A stretch of DNA of 64,000 nucleotides from positions 62,001 to 126,000 of the forward strand of contig NJFT01000042.1 in the NCBI GenBank assembly GCA_002221725.1, given 5' to 3'. This stretch comes from Scedosporium boydii (taxonomy: Eukaryota > Ascomycota > Sordariomycetes > Microascales > Microascaceae). The position numbers and the translations under genes were made by a program. A model generated the notes under the pieces. The model searched no databases and was not told the origin of the DNA. It was given only the letters and a program-made list of their open reading frames with translations. Shown in pieces: positions 46,644-57,394 of this stretch (position 1 is the first letter of the stretch; the number at the start of each line of letters is the position of its first letter).

Positions 46644-47600
46644 ATGCTCTCCAAAAAACGCAAAGCCGGCAATCTCGGACTCGAAAGGCGAGTCCGAGCC
46701 CGAAAATATGACGACTCCGAGGTCGAATACGAGAGCAGCGCTAGCGACGATGGCTCCGAAGGTCCTGAAGAAGAAGGAGTAGCACAATTAAGCAGTGATG
46801 AGGATGGAGAAGAGGAAGAAGCAGAAGAGGATGACGAGGAGGTATCCGATCACGAGGATGAGGACGAGGATGCGCCCGCCATCGACCTTGGCCAAGTTTC
46901 CTTTGGCGACCTCCTCAAGGCCCATACAGCTCTGAACAAAGAAAAGTCTCAGCAAGCGACGCAAGATAGTACTTCCAAAGAAGGATTTTTCCAGCGCGAC
47001 TCCAATGCGAAACCCTCCAAGTCCGATAAAGACAGGACAAAACCCAAGCGCACAAACAAACATGCACCCATGGAAATGTCCAGCAAGCGGCCCGTCCCCC
47101 GCGGGAACGATTCTATTATAAACGACAACACGCCTAAGATCAAGCGGGGCGATCCTCGCTTCGATCCCCTCGTCGGCAGGTTCAACGAGACTGAATTCCG
47201 GAAGAACTACGCCTTCCTCGATCAGTACCGCGACAAGGAGATTAAGGAGTTGCGGGAGAAGATCAAGAAGACCAAGGATACGGTCAAGAAGGAGGAGTTG
47301 AAGAGGCAGCTGAAGTCCTTGGAGGGTAAAAGGGATGCGCAGAAGCGCAGGGACGAGGAGAAGCGGGTGCTGGAGGAGCATAAGAAGAAGGAGAAGGAGC
47401 TGGTGAAGCAGGGGAAGAATCCTTTCTATCTGAAGAAGTCGGAACAGAAGAAGCAGCTGTTGAAGCAGAGGTTTGAGGGTATGAGTAAGGGACAGGTGGA
47501 GAAGACTATTATCAGGAAGAGGAAGAAGATTGCTGCCAAGGATAGGAGGGAGTTGGCCCAGCTAGAAAGGATATCGGAATCTAGGTCGAGAAGGCAATGA
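46644..47600 (+). CDS. RRP36: rRNA-processing protein RRP36
   Basis: Single exon, 318 residues from MLSKKRKAGNLGLERRVRARK. An upstream in-frame ATG at 46533 is possible, but the chosen start fits the family better. Residues 25-90 are an acidic tract. A middle linker is followed by the DUF947/RRP36 core: KRGDPRFDPLVGRFNETEFR, KNYAFLDQYRDKEIKELREKI, a long charged coiled coil, QGKNPFYLKKSEQKK and the final GMSKGQVEKTIIRKRKKIAAKDRR. Rrp36 is a nucleolar component needed for early pre-rRNA cleavages at A0-A2 in 18S maturation (established for yeast). Confidence 0.94.
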   Translation: MLSKKRKAGNLGLERRVRARKYDDSEVEYESSASDDGSEGPEEEGVAQLSSDEDGEEEEAEEDDEEVSDHEDEDEDAPAIDLGQVSFGDLLKAHTALNKEKSQQATQDSTSKEGFFQRDSNAKPSKSDKDRTKPKRTNKHAPMEMSSKRPVPRGNDSIINDNTPKIKRGDPRFDPLVGRFNETEFRKNYAFLDQYRDKEIKELREKIKKTKDTVKKEELKRQLKSLEGKRDAQKRRDEEKRVLEEHKKKEKELVKQGKNPFYLKKSEQKKQLLKQRFEGMSKGQVEKTIIRKRKKIAAKDRRELAQLERISESRSRRQ

Positions 47601-47810
47601 AAATGAGGAGTTCTGTTGATTTTTTTTTTTGCTTTGTGGAGAGCGGGTTGTCTATTATATCTATGGTCTACATGTTGGTTTCCTTTTTTTCTTCTTTATC
47701 CCCCATATGGAAACCATGAAGCTATTATATACCCCTAAGAAGTCATACATCCAATATAAGATAATACAGAGTGATGGAAAAATAATAGTACAGGGGAGGT
47801 GTTTAAAATC

Positions 47811-50120
47811 TTAGGCCCTGGCTTCATCCAAGTATCCCCCACGCTTGAGGCTCTCTTGGAAGAGATCCCTACAACGCACCCTACTTCCGAGCCTTGCGCA
47901 AAGCAGGAACGCTCCGCTAAGCTTCCTATGAAGACTATACGTCTCTTCCGGCGGCGGCGCAAGCCTCTCCCTAAGCATGACGGGGATGAAGCTCTTGACG
48001 CGCTCAGTAATAGTTTGATCCGAGAAGTCGTACAGCTCCGGCGCAGACTCGAGAAAAGGTTCCGCCAAGGTCAAGACGGAGCCAATATGCGCATCCAGCA
48101 TAGTCTTGCTCTCGTGGCCCGTGAGGTACCCAAGGTCCTCCGACAGCTCTTTGACCTTGCCTCGATCCGTCCGCGAAGCAGCCGCGAGGAGACGAACGTA
48201 ATGGTCGACGAAATTCTTAGGATATTCCCTCGAGGCACCAAAGTCGAGCAACTCGAGCTTGTTGTTTTCCGGGTTATAGAGGAAGTTGGTCCAGTTGGGA
48301 TCCGTCTGCATGAAATGGAATTCTGTGATCTCGCGAAGACAGAGCCGCAGAATCTGCGTGCCAATCCAGTCCTTCTGCTCCTGCGTAAAGGTGGCTATCC
48401 GAGTGACGGCAGATCCCTCCATGAAGTCCATCGTTATCACCTGCTTGCCCGAGGCTTCTAGGTGCACATCGGGGACGAGGAAGACGTTTTCCTCGCCGAC
48501 CATGAGTTCCTTGAAGCGTTTGAGGCATTGGGCTTCGCGCACGTAGTCGCATTCCCAGCCGAGCTCGGTTCGTGCGTTGTCGATGGTCTTTTCGAGGTAG
48601 AGGCCCTTGGGTAGTAGTTTCGTGGCGGTTAGGAGAATCCCGAGATTATCTAGGTCGGAGTTGATGGAGTCCGCTACGCCGGGGAATTGGATCTTGACGG
48701 CCACGGGCTTTCCGGACTTGAGCGTCGCTTTGTGAACCTGTCCGATGGAAGCCGCCGCTATGGGAGTCTCTTCAAACTCTTCGAATAAATCCCTCCAGTT
48801 CTCTCCCAGGTTAGAGACTAAGACCTTGTCCCTCTGGTACGAGGGCATGTAATCTGCCCTGTCCTGAACCCTTTGGAGCACCTCCTGGATCGGGCCCGGC
48901 AGCATCTTTGAGTCCTGGAAACTCATCATCTGGCCCATCTTCAATGCAGCGCCTCGCATACGAGAGAGTTTGGCGACGAGGCGCTCCATGTTGCCTGGGT
49001 TCAACATTACGGAGCCTTCACCGCCGCCTCCGATAGCTCGCGTGAGGCTCTCGGTGAGGGCTCCCCCGATCATGCCCGCTGCTAGGCCGCTATAATTCCA
49101 TATTCGGCTCAGCCGCGTAGCTGGGACCTTGGATTCTCGGAGGACGTATGTACGACCTTGAAGTGGATTTGGTTGGGGGACCTGATCGTTAGTGACTGAA
49201 GGTTTAGGTGTGGGCGCCGCGGTCGTTTCCGGTTGCGGGGAGGGTGGGAAGACCTCTGGTTGAGGTTTAGGGGTTTCAGCAATGGGTGCGGTTTCCGTAG
49301 GTGCTGTTTCCGATTGGGGCGGAGAGGCTGCTGGGGTTACCTTCGATTGGGTATCGGGGGCATCCTCGGTATGGGCGGATTCAACTGTTGGCGGTGTCTT
49401 CGTAACTGTTTCCTTCACCACCTTATGTAGCGGTGCTGAACTGGGCAAGTCTGCCCATGGTGCTGGATACTGAACGGCGGGCCTAGGCCGCGCAGCCTTT
49501 TGTGCCCCGGCTTTGCCCAGCGACCCCAAAATCTTTGAGCCCTGGTTAGTCCTAAACACATTGATATCAATGCCTGGCGGGACGTCGCCATGCTCTCCCC
49601 CGATCTTCGCCTCCGGTTGAAAGCTTCCCTTATGGGGTGATTCTGGGCCCCTCGCCGCAGAAACTGCTGGGTTAAGCGGCGAATGCACCTCGGCGCCCGT
49701 AGAGACCGAGAATGTCGCACCCGTCTTATGCTGAAGCTGGGATAATACGCTTCCAGAACCCAGAGGACTTATTGCCGCACCTTCGCCACGATGTGGCACA
49801 TTTAAAGTCTGGCCATGGGACGTATGGACTACTGTAGGCTTCTGCGCCTCTGGCGCCGGCTCGACCGGCTCATCCACCTTGGTGGGTTGCTCTGCATCTT
49901 GATATTCCTCACTCGGCGCGGTATCGGAAGCTGCACTTTCGGTTGTCGTCTGGCCGTGTGGGGCACGGGGGGCTTGTCTCCGGACACTAGCAATGCCAAT
50001 GCCTGAAGTCCGGCTCAGCGCATCGAGTTGGCGCGCTCGGAGGGCTGCGTGGTGAGAGGCGACGGATCGAGTCGCGGAGATTACCGCTGCCAGGTCGACA
50101 GCGAAGTCGGCGAACCTCAT
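47811..50120 (-). CDS. COQ8: Mitochondrial UbiB/ABC1 atypical kinase COQ8
   Basis: Single exon, 769 residues. The ABC1/ADCK core occupies about residues 340-760. The KxGQ motif (ALKMGQMMSFQD) lies near 394, the Ala-rich nucleotide loop AAASIGQVHKA near 457, the ATP-site Lys in VAVKIQFPGV, then TDPNWTNFLYN and LLDFGASREY (the DFG-like metal site). COQ8 is an ATPase/kinase-like factor of the inner mitochondrial membrane that supports the coenzyme Q synthesis complex (established). The first 340 residues are long, Pro/Glu/Thr-rich and low-complexity after a presequence-like start. The gene converges on RRP36 with 210 bp between stops. Confidence 0.95.
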   Translation of the reverse strand: MRFADFAVDLAAVISATRSVASHHAALRARQLDALSRTSGIGIASVRRQAPRAPHGQTTTESAASDTAPSEEYQDAEQPTKVDEPVEPAPEAQKPTVVHTSHGQTLNVPHRGEGAAISPLGSGSVLSQLQHKTGATFSVSTGAEVHSPLNPAVSAARGPESPHKGSFQPEAKIGGEHGDVPPGIDINVFRTNQGSKILGSLGKAGAQKAARPRPAVQYPAPWADLPSSAPLHKVVKETVTKTPPTVESAHTEDAPDTQSKVTPAASPPQSETAPTETAPIAETPKPQPEVFPPSPQPETTAAPTPKPSVTNDQVPQPNPLQGRTYVLRESKVPATRLSRIWNYSGLAAGMIGGALTESLTRAIGGGGEGSVMLNPGNMERLVAKLSRMRGAALKMGQMMSFQDSKMLPGPIQEVLQRVQDRADYMPSYQRDKVLVSNLGENWRDLFEEFEETPIAAASIGQVHKATLKSGKPVAVKIQFPGVADSINSDLDNLGILLTATKLLPKGLYLEKTIDNARTELGWECDYVREAQCLKRFKELMVGEENVFLVPDVHLEASGKQVITMDFMEGSAVTRIATFTQEQKDWIGTQILRLCLREITEFHFMQTDPNWTNFLYNPENNKLELLDFGASREYPKNFVDHYVRLLAAASRTDRGKVKELSEDLGYLTGHESKTMLDAHIGSVLTLAEPFLESAPELYDFSDQTITERVKSFIPVMLRERLAPPPEETYSLHRKLSGAFLLCARLGSRVRCRDLFQESLKRGGYLDEARA

Positions 50121-50471
50121 GGGTGCGGTGTTTGTGGCCGTCGGTGAGGGTGCATTCTTAGACCCTCGTAACCGTGGAGAGTGGAGGGCCGGTGCAAGTT
50201 GGCAAGTAGTTTTGCTTCACAATTCTTGTTCTTGAGTTGGGATGTTGCTCCGCGGATAAATTTCTTGGAGAGCTTCGTTGAAGTTTTCGCTACAAGGATA
50301 ATAGCTCCTTAAGACTCGCTTATTGTATATTTATGTATCTAAAAGACAATCATCCCACCCATCCCACTTATTTCCAACTCCATTTGCGCCTGGATATCAA
50401 TGCTGTATTTTTACCGTCCGTTTAATTCTCATAATCCATTCATGTTGTAAATAAAAAAAAGAACAATGTGT
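50121..50471. other. Short AT-rich intergenic region
   Basis: COQ8 promoter and ESS2 3' flank (351 bp), AT-rich with an A run at about 50453-50463. No gene. Confidence 0.5.
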
Positions 50472-51758
50472 TCAACTTGGCTTCGGAGTTGATTTCAATT
50501 GTGAGCCTCTTGTCCTTATCGGCGTGGAGGATCCAAATGGACTCGAAGCACCCCTGGGGGTAGCATTGCCAACACGGTTGAGCAGGCGTTGAGCGGCAGG
50601 AGTAAGACCTCCAGAGACCCGTGGGCTAGACGGGAACTTCGGAACAGGGACTCTCTCGGCCTTGCCAGTGAAACCGTTCCTTGACGACTCGCGCCTCGAC
50701 TGCGCTATCCGCTCGATCATTTTGTGGTGGAGAGCCTCGCGCTTTCTCTTTTCTTGAATCTTGAAGGGGTTGGGTGTTGCGTCTCCCGGTCCTAGGTCTA
50801 TCACCGGTATAGACCGCTCGGGTACGGCCGGCTCGTCTTCGTCGTCAACGAACTTATAACCATTAACCCTCGGTGTCTCATCACCACCTGTAAGAACGCT
50901 GTCTGTCTGAAATGCCTCCCGAACTTCTCCGTTCACGGCATCTCGAACAGCCGAAAGCGTGGGAGATAGTGGTCTCGGCGGTATAATAGGAAGCGGCACT
51001 CTCGTATTCTCGTAAACGACTCGTTTCGTAGATGCAATCTCTGCCATCTGCACGGGGTTCTTATAATCATCATCGACTCCATCGGGGATGAACATTAGGG
51101 CGTTTTTCGGTTTCGCGTTCCAGCTGTCAGGCCGTGCGGGTCTGTCGTCCGAATTCGTGATTTCCTTCTTGCCCTCAATGAGCAGGCGCTCCTTGATCTC
51201 TCGCTGCTTCAGCATTTGCTTTGAAGGAAGCTTATTCTCATTCCATATCCAGCTATTGCTGTCGGCACGCTTCTGGTTCTGCTTATCCACGAGCTTATAA
51301 AAGCTCTCATTGTCCTCGCTGGTATAGGTAGCCTGAAATTTGCCCAGGCTGACGTTGGTGTTGATTTCCGTCTTTCGTTCGATAATCGTCTCCACAACGG
51401 AAACAGGAGTGTCGCTTCCGTAGACCGAAGGCGTCCTCCCGCCGGCTGTAGTGGATGGCGCAGGCGTCGCGCGCCTGGCGGGAGTGAGTGCCTCGCGTAG
51501 TCGTCGATCTGCGTTCAATATCCACGACTTGTCCCTAGATTCGAGTGCATCGAGGTATTCCTGCTGGGCCTCAGTCTCTTGTAGGCCGGGGAAGAAATCG
51601 CGAGCAATGATTTTGGAGAGCGCATCGGTGTAGGAGTCTTCGTCGATGACTTTCTTCGGCCGCTTGACGCGTTTGACCTGTGGTGGCGGAGGCATCAACT
51701 CCATGTCACTCCGCTTCCGCACCAGCGCCATCGAGTTAGATGGAGAAGTCATCTTCAT
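50472..51758 (-). CDS. Splicing-associated nuclear protein ESS2/Bis1 (DGCR14 family)
   Basis: Single exon, 428 residues from MKMTSPSNS. A Met two codons later is an equally good start. The Es2 family core is clear: VIDEDSYTDALSKIIARDFFPG, LDALESRD, then SLGKFQATYTSEDNESFYKLVD, ADSNSWIWNENKLPSKQMLK and KNALMFIPDGVDD. The C-terminal part contains EKRKREALHHKMIERIAQSR and a Ser/Pro/Arg-rich tail. Family members (human ESS2/DGCR14, fission yeast Bis1) are nuclear and found in late spliceosomal complexes (established). The gene is divergent from PPT1. Confidence 0.93.
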   Translation of the reverse strand: MKMTSPSNSMALVRKRSDMELMPPPPQVKRVKRPKKVIDEDSYTDALSKIIARDFFPGLQETEAQQEYLDALESRDKSWILNADRRLREALTPARRATPAPSTTAGGRTPSVYGSDTPVSVVETIIERKTEINTNVSLGKFQATYTSEDNESFYKLVDKQNQKRADSNSWIWNENKLPSKQMLKQREIKERLLIEGKKEITNSDDRPARPDSWNAKPKNALMFIPDGVDDDYKNPVQMAEIASTKRVVYENTRVPLPIIPPRPLSPTLSAVRDAVNGEVREAFQTDSVLTGGDETPRVNGYKFVDDEDEPAVPERSIPVIDLGPGDATPNPFKIQEKRKREALHHKMIERIAQSRRESSRNGFTGKAERVPVPKFPSSPRVSGGLTPAAQRLLNRVGNATPRGASSPFGSSTPIRTRGSQLKSTPKPS

Positions 51759-52425
51759 CTAGATAAGGAAGACATCGATTATGTTGTAAGAAGAGGATTG
51801 ATGTAGAAGCCCGAAAACGGATAGGCTTCCGGGAGGCTTCACTTGAATGTTGGTGTGGATGGAAATGGATGGATCTTGATGGATGTGGACATATGAAGAA
51901 TGATCACTTATCAAGGGCCCCACTAAAAAAGATAATCAAAAGACATGGTGAAATGTACTTAGTACATAATAAGAGGTACTCTGGTACACTGATACATCTT
52001 TTATACCCACTGTAATTACATGTACGTGGGGTCCGGAGTTAACAAATTAAATGTTCCAGTTACCAAAACCCAATGTACCATTCTCTTACTGCAGCCTTGT
52101 TGACGGGAGGCAAAAAAGAGAAAACTATCAATCAATCATTGATGCTAGCCTTGGTTGTTGTTGCTGCCGCTGCAAACCCCACACATTCCAGAACATCCTC
52201 TCTTAAACTCTCTTGCCCACAGACCTATTTTTCTGCACCCCCTTCTTGCGCTGCCTCTCTCTCTATACTATTGAAATCCTCACATCTTCTTCTCCATTAT
52301 TCTCAGCCATATCTGCTTCATTTTCTGTGTCGCAGACCTTTAAAATTATATTCGAATCTACCCCTCCTCCCCCCGGTTCTTCTTCTTTCTTCAGCTGCAT
52401 TCGCATTCGGCCTCCGAAATCCAAG
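51759..52425. promoter_or_regulatory. Divergent promoter ESS2 / PPT1
   Basis: This is 667 bp between divergent starts. The PPT1-proximal half (52170-52420) is C/T-rich. An AT-rich stretch at 51950-52060 includes GTACTTAGTAC, a one-base variant of the dispersed GTACGAAGTAC element. Confidence 0.55.
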
Positions 52426-54316
52426 ATGACCACTGCTGAAGAGCGAGCGATACAACACAAGAATGCTGGAAATAAGGCATTCGCAGCACACGACTGGCCA
52501 AAGGCTGTCGAGTGCTATACAAAGGCTATAGAACTGAACGACAAGGAGCCCACCTTCTTCTCCAACAGAGCGCAGGTATGCAGCCCGACGCCCAATGTTG
52601 CCCCGCCTTGTTTGCAGCCTCGCGGTCACTAACCAACCGTCTTCCCCCCCAACAGGCAAACATCAAGTCCGAAGCGTACGGTTATGCGATTGCCGATGCG
52701 ACGAAGGCGATTGAACTCAACCCAAAGTTCATCAAGGTCCGTTCCATTCCCGTTTGCGATATTCAAATCCCGACCTCTGTTAGCCCACGTGCTCATTTTC
52801 CATAGGCGTACTTCCGGAGAGGCCTCGCCTACGCTGCCATTCTAAAGCCCAAGGATGCGCTTAAGGACTTTAAGCAATGCGTCAAGCTCGACCCGAGTAA
52901 CAAAGATGCCAAGTTGAAGCTCTCGGAATGCCAGAAGATTGTGCGCCAACTAGACTTCTTTGCTGCCATTGAGGTCGGTGAAGAGCCATCCGCGGCTGAG
53001 GGGCTCGACCTCGAGTCCATGGTAGTAGAACCCGGATATGACGGTGTACGGCTGGGCGACGAGATGACGCAAGAATTTATCGACGATATGACGGAGCGAT
53101 TCAAGAACGGAAAGAAGATCCACAGGAAATATGTCTACCAAATCGTCATTGCTGTGAAGAAGCTTTTGTACGATGAGCCGACAATGGTAGAGATGGAGAT
53201 TCCAGACGATGTCAAGCTAACAATCTGTGGAGATACTCATGGTTCGTGCATTCCCCCGGGTCTCAGCTCGTGCAACATCCGTGGCACCCCCGGTTGCCTA
53301 TTATGTTACTAATTGACCGCACTTAGGCCAATACTTCGATTTGATGGAACTGTTTAGGAGGAATGGGACGCCAAGCGACAAGCATTTCTACCTGTTCAAC
53401 GGCGACTTTGTTGACCGGGGATCATGGTCCACGGAAATTGCACTCCTGTTATATGCGAACAAGTGGCTCAGGCCCAAATCGTTCTTCCTTAACCGTGGTA
53501 ACCACGAGACCGATGATATGAACCGAATTTATGGCTTTGAGGGCGAGTGCAGGGCCAAGTACAATGAGAGGTATGTCATCTTGTTGGGATGCAGAGTCGC
53601 CGCACCTCGTACCCGTGAATTACCCCTGTACTAACGGCGATTGATTCCAGGGTTTTCAAGCTGTTCTCGGAAAGCTTTTCGGCCTTGCCTTTGGCGACAT
53701 TGGTCGGCCAGAAGTATCTTGTCCTCCACGGTGGCCTCTTCTCGGACGACAACGTCACCCTAGACGACATCCGCAAGCTCGATAGGCATAACCAGCGACA
53801 ACCCGGCCAATCTGGTCTCATGATGGAGATGCTGTGGACCGATCCTCAAGATCAGCCCGGTCGCGGGCCCAGCAAGAGAGGAGTCGGTCTTCAGTTCGGC
53901 CCCGACATCACGAAGCGGTTCTGCGAGAAGAACGGATTGGAGGCCGTCATCAGGAGTCACGAAGTTCGCATGGATGGTTATGAGGTGCAACATAACGGCA
54001 GGTGTATTACTGGTAAGGACGGACCGCTCAGTCATGACTCAAGTTTTCTACGACTTGAACACTTGTTGTGCTAACACGAGACCTGTTTTTCAGTCTTCTC
54101 TGCTCCCAGGTATTGCGATGCGACGGAAAACAGGGGCGCTTACATCAACGTTGGCCCTGACTATAAGCTCGAGTTTGAGCAATTTGATGCTGTTCCTCAT
54201 CCTGATATCAAGCCAATGGTAAGTGGTTATTCGACTGCTTTCACCTCATCGGCGGTTTCGACTAACATGAGTTCCAGGCGTACGCACACAGCTCCCTCAT
54301 GTCATCACTGATGTGA
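52426..54316 (+). CDS. PPT1: Serine/threonine protein phosphatase 5 (PPT1)
   Basis: Seven exons (52426-52575, 52656-52736, 52806-53241, 53327-53570, 53651-54012, 54094-54218, 54278-54316) give 478 residues. Three TPR repeats fill the first 125 residues (KNAGNKAFAAHDWPKAVECY, ANIKSEAYGYAIADATKAIE, AYFRRGLAYAAILKPKDALK). These bind the Hsp90 C-terminus. The PPP catalytic domain has GDTHGQ, GDFVDRG, RGNHE and the C-terminal SAPRYCD motif, which carry the metal-binding and catalytic residues. The last exon encodes AYAHSSLMSSLM, the typical autoinhibitory tail. It dephosphorylates Hsp90 and clients (established). Intron donors GTCCGT and GTTCGT deviate from consensus. Confidence 0.96.
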
Positions 54317-54705
54317 GACACACCGCGACATGAGTGAGTGATGAGATTTAGACGTGAAAGTAGTATGCATGTGTTGGGTCCAGTTGCATAGGGTTCATTG
54401 GCATGGAGGAAGCAGGTATAACGCTACTACCTGCGGTGTTCGGCCCAGTTCTATACAGTGTTAATGCATCTCAACAACCACAAACTAGTTTTGAAATAGG
54501 CGTTGGAGATTGTGCAAAGGATTTGGGTGGAAGGGAGGAGATTTGCATCCATCATACCCATGATGAATTTAGAACAGCGAGAATACTTACTACTTGGAAG
54601 GAATCAGATGGCTTTATAGCCTCATAGCAAATACCAAATTTATAACCTGAGATTTTCCTTCTCTCTTCTCTTCTTCGCTTCTTTTTGAATCCCCGATCTT
54701 CTCCT
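54317..54705. other. Convergent 3' intergenic region
   Basis: This 389-bp interval lies between the PPT1 and POP8 stops. No feature is seen beyond expected 3' UTRs. Confidence 0.5.
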
Positions 54706-55152
54706 TCAAGACGACCACACCTCCTCCTGACCGTCCCTCCCAACCATACAACCCAACCAATCCGAACACTTCAACAACCGCAACACAACGCGCTCGCCCC
54801 CATCACTAGTCCCCGACCAAGCCGTAACAGCCGCAGCAAAAGCAGCGAGATCCGGCGCCGGCACGCGAACCCAGCAGCGATTCCCCTCCGTCTTGAGCAC
54901 GTCGACGGAGACGGCGCTGCCCGTGTCTCCGAGGAAACGGCTAAGGGCGGAGGCGCAGTAGGATCGGACCTGGAGGTTGTCGAGGTGGTGGTCCGAGCGG
55001 CCGGGGGAGTCGGAGAGGAGCTCGAGGTGGGCGTAGGAGAAGGGGGGGTTGCGGATGGTGTGGGTGCGGATCTCGGTTGATTTTTTGGATTTGGGGAGGG
55101 GTGCGGAGGGAGTGATGGTGCTGGGTTGGATGTCTTCCATTGGGGTCGTCAT
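54706..55152 (-). CDS. POP8: RNase P/MRP subunit POP8-like protein
   Basis: Single exon, 148 residues. The segment RNPPFSYAHLELLSDSP, then LDNLQVRSYCASALSRFLGDTGSAVSVDVLKTEGNRCWVRVP and AFAAAVTAWSG, matches what I know of fungal Pop8 (Pop5-like Alba-fold partner). Pop8 is a small protein of the RNase P and RNase MRP ribonucleoproteins that process pre-tRNA and pre-rRNA (established for yeast). Size fits the family. The gene is divergent from SPT4. Confidence 0.8.
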   Translation of the reverse strand: MTTPMEDIQPSTITPSAPLPKSKKSTEIRTHTIRNPPFSYAHLELLSDSPGRSDHHLDNLQVRSYCASALSRFLGDTGSAVSVDVLKTEGNRCWVRVPAPDLAAFAAAVTAWSGTSDGGERVVLRLLKCSDWLGCMVGRDGQEEVWSS

Positions 55153-55540
55153 GGTTGGCTGGGTTGGCGGGCTTTACATGTTTTCTTGGATGAGGAGTTG
55201 AGGATTTTGATGGGTGATATCTTTTTTTGGAGATGCAGAAGCACATGCAGCTTCGAAGTACTTCAATACTTGGAGAATTGTGTTCGATTCAGCCCTGTGG
55301 ACCCACTAGAATGACACCACTGGGTGTGTGCTTCAGTGGGTATTTAGCGGGTAAAAATCCCAGGACCAGACCGAATTGGATTGAACATCTCTCATTTGAT
55401 AAGCCGCCACCATCAACATTGATAACCTTGGAATTCCCCAAGAGCCGCATTTCGCATTCCAACCTCAGACGACATCTTCCCATCAAGAGAAGCTCTCGAG
55501 TTCCGCAAAGAAACATCCATCCTACAATAACCCAACCGCC
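55153..55540. promoter_or_regulatory. Divergent promoter POP8 / SPT4
   Basis: This 388-bp interval lies between divergent starts. It contains TTCGAAGTACTTC at about 55254-55266, related to the dispersed GAAGTAC element. No coding sequence. Confidence 0.5.
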
Positions 55541-56078
55541 ATGTCTCAACAAAACTTCGTCACCCCGGGCCAGCAGCGCTACCTCCGCGCCTGCATGGTC
55601 TGCTCCATCATCATGACCTACAGCGTAAGCGTCCCTTCCCAGAACCTCGATGATCCCAAGACAGAGCAACATATGCGCTAACGCATGCATTCTTTCCATC
55701 TCTATAGCGATTCCGCGACGAAGGCTGTCCCAACTGCGAAGAGTTCCTCCACCTCGCCGGTTCCCAAGACCAGATCGAGAGCTGCACTTCCCAAGTGTTC
55801 GAGGGTGTCATCACGCTGGCGAACCCGGCGAAGAGCTGGGTCGCGAAGTGGCAACGTCTGGACGGATATGTGCCCGGGCTGTACGCGATTAAGGTGTCGG
55901 GACAGTTACCGGATGATATCAGGCAGATGATTGAGGATGAATATCGGATACAATATATTCCGTGAGTCTTTACGTTTGGTTCCTCCGATGAGTGGCGCCG
56001 GAGTTGGATGGTTTGGATTAGGAGTTGCTAACAAGTGCGTGTAGTCGTGACGGAAGTGCTACCGAGGTGGATGCTTAA
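55541..56078 (+). CDS. SPT4: Transcription elongation factor SPT4
   Basis: Three exons (55541-55624, 55708-55961, 56045-56078) give 123 residues. The Spt4 zinc finger CMVC...GCPNCEEF is split by intron 1. It is followed by [35 protein letters not shown], the region that binds the Spt5 NGN domain. Spt4-Spt5 (DSIF) travels with RNA polymerase II and I and promotes processive elongation (established). All splice junctions are GT-AG with a CTAAC branch site before the last acceptor. The gene converges with KIN17. Confidence 0.96.
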
Positions 56079-56301
56079 GGTGTTTACAGGAATTGGGAGG
56101 GGGTGTAGTATCAAGGGAGGGAGCAAAACGAGGAAAAAAAAAAACAGATACCAAATGCGCGGCGTTACGGGCACAATAGAAAACAGGTGCACATACTATT
56201 CGTTTTAAGTTCTATCATTGTATTCATCAGGGTATCGTATATAAAACCATGCAATATGAAATCATCAAAGTACATCATGAAATATCCCATCCATAAGCTC
56301 C

Positions 56302-57394
56302 CTAAAAGTTCTTCCGCTTCTTAGCAGAAGGCCCACCGAACCCAGAAGACTCCCGCGCCCTCTTCCTCTCCATCTCCTCCTTCATTATCCGTTCCGCCTC
56401 GCTCATCTTCTTCGGCTGCTCGGCCATGACTGCCTTCGGTTTGCTCTTCTTTGCTTGCGCAAACACGTTCTTGGCCTGCGGTTTAGACGACATCCTCATT
56501 GAAAAGCCTCCTAACCCGGCAGGCTTAGTATCTTCCTTCTTCTCAGATGACTCGGCCGTGTCCTTGATCGCGGGCACTTCTGCTTCTTTCGCTGTTCCCA
56601 CCAATCCGAGAGTCTTATCCGCAAATTCCGCCTTCGAGTCCTTGCCAGCCGCCTTGGGACCGAACGAAATCTTGAGACTCTCACCCTCTTTCAGACTTAG
56701 CTCCTTGTCTGCCACCTCCTTTTTCTCCTCCTTCGTCTTCGCCGCCTGCGCGGCCTGCGCCCTCCGTATCTGCTCCCGAATCATCCTCGTCTCAAGTTCC
56801 TCATCGCCCTGATCCTGCAGCGCCTTCTTCCTCAACGCCTCCTGCCTCTTGAGTGCTTCAGGGGAGTTATCGATCCACGCGATGTGCAGACCCTTTTCGG
56901 TATCTTCGACTCGGCAGATGCTTTCGCGCCCGAGATATTTTACGAACTCGGACAGGGAGTTCCATTTCGTCGCGTTCATGTGGATGTGGTCTTTGTTGGC
57001 GATGTACTCTTGGTAGAAGTGATTCGCGTTGACTTGCTTCTCGCCGTGCGCGGTCTTCAAGAGGCCAATAAAGTCCTTGAGGAGCCTGTCGCTGTAATCT
57101 TGGATAAAGGCCTTCGAGTTCTCGCCGACAATGACCATGTTTCGCACATGCGACTCCGACATACAGTGCATCCTACAGGAAGTTCGTTAGTTTGCGTTCA
57201 ACATCCAAGGGTGGCAAAAAGGGCTGCCATGCGCCAAGACTGGGGTTGTCAGAGGGAATCAATACTTACTTGAACGCGTTCGCATCTCGACATGCTTTCT
57301 CGCAGACCTGGCAGTACCATCGTAATCGCGTAAGGCCCTTGCTCTTGAGCTTGTTGGAGATGGCTTTAGTTGATCCAGCCTCGGCTCGCCCCAT
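56302..57394 (-). CDS. Zinc-finger DNA/RNA-binding protein KIN17
   Basis: Two exons (57270-57394, 56302-57172) give 331 residues from MGRAEAGSTKAISNKLKSKG. An upstream in-frame ATG at 57469 is less likely because the family starts at this motif. The CHHC zinc finger WYCQVCEKACRDANAF...HCMSESH is joined across the intron. The winged-helix-like domain (VNANHFYQEYIANKDHIHMNATKW, KYLGRESICRVEDTEKGLHIAWID) follows. The C-terminal half is Lys/Glu-rich with a GFSMRMSSKPQ motif. The vertebrate C-terminal KOW/SH3 repeat is absent, as in other fungi. Kin17 proteins act in splicing, replication and DNA damage response (established in animals; the fungal role is inferred). Confidence 0.95.

Noticed and set aside
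46788..47381. Minus-strand open frame of 197 codons
   Set aside because: It is antisense to RRP36. The Leu-rich product reflects the complement of Glu/Lys codons.
47799..48461. Plus-strand frame of 220 codons opposite COQ8
   Set aside because: It is a shadow of the COQ8 coding strand and has no motif of its own.
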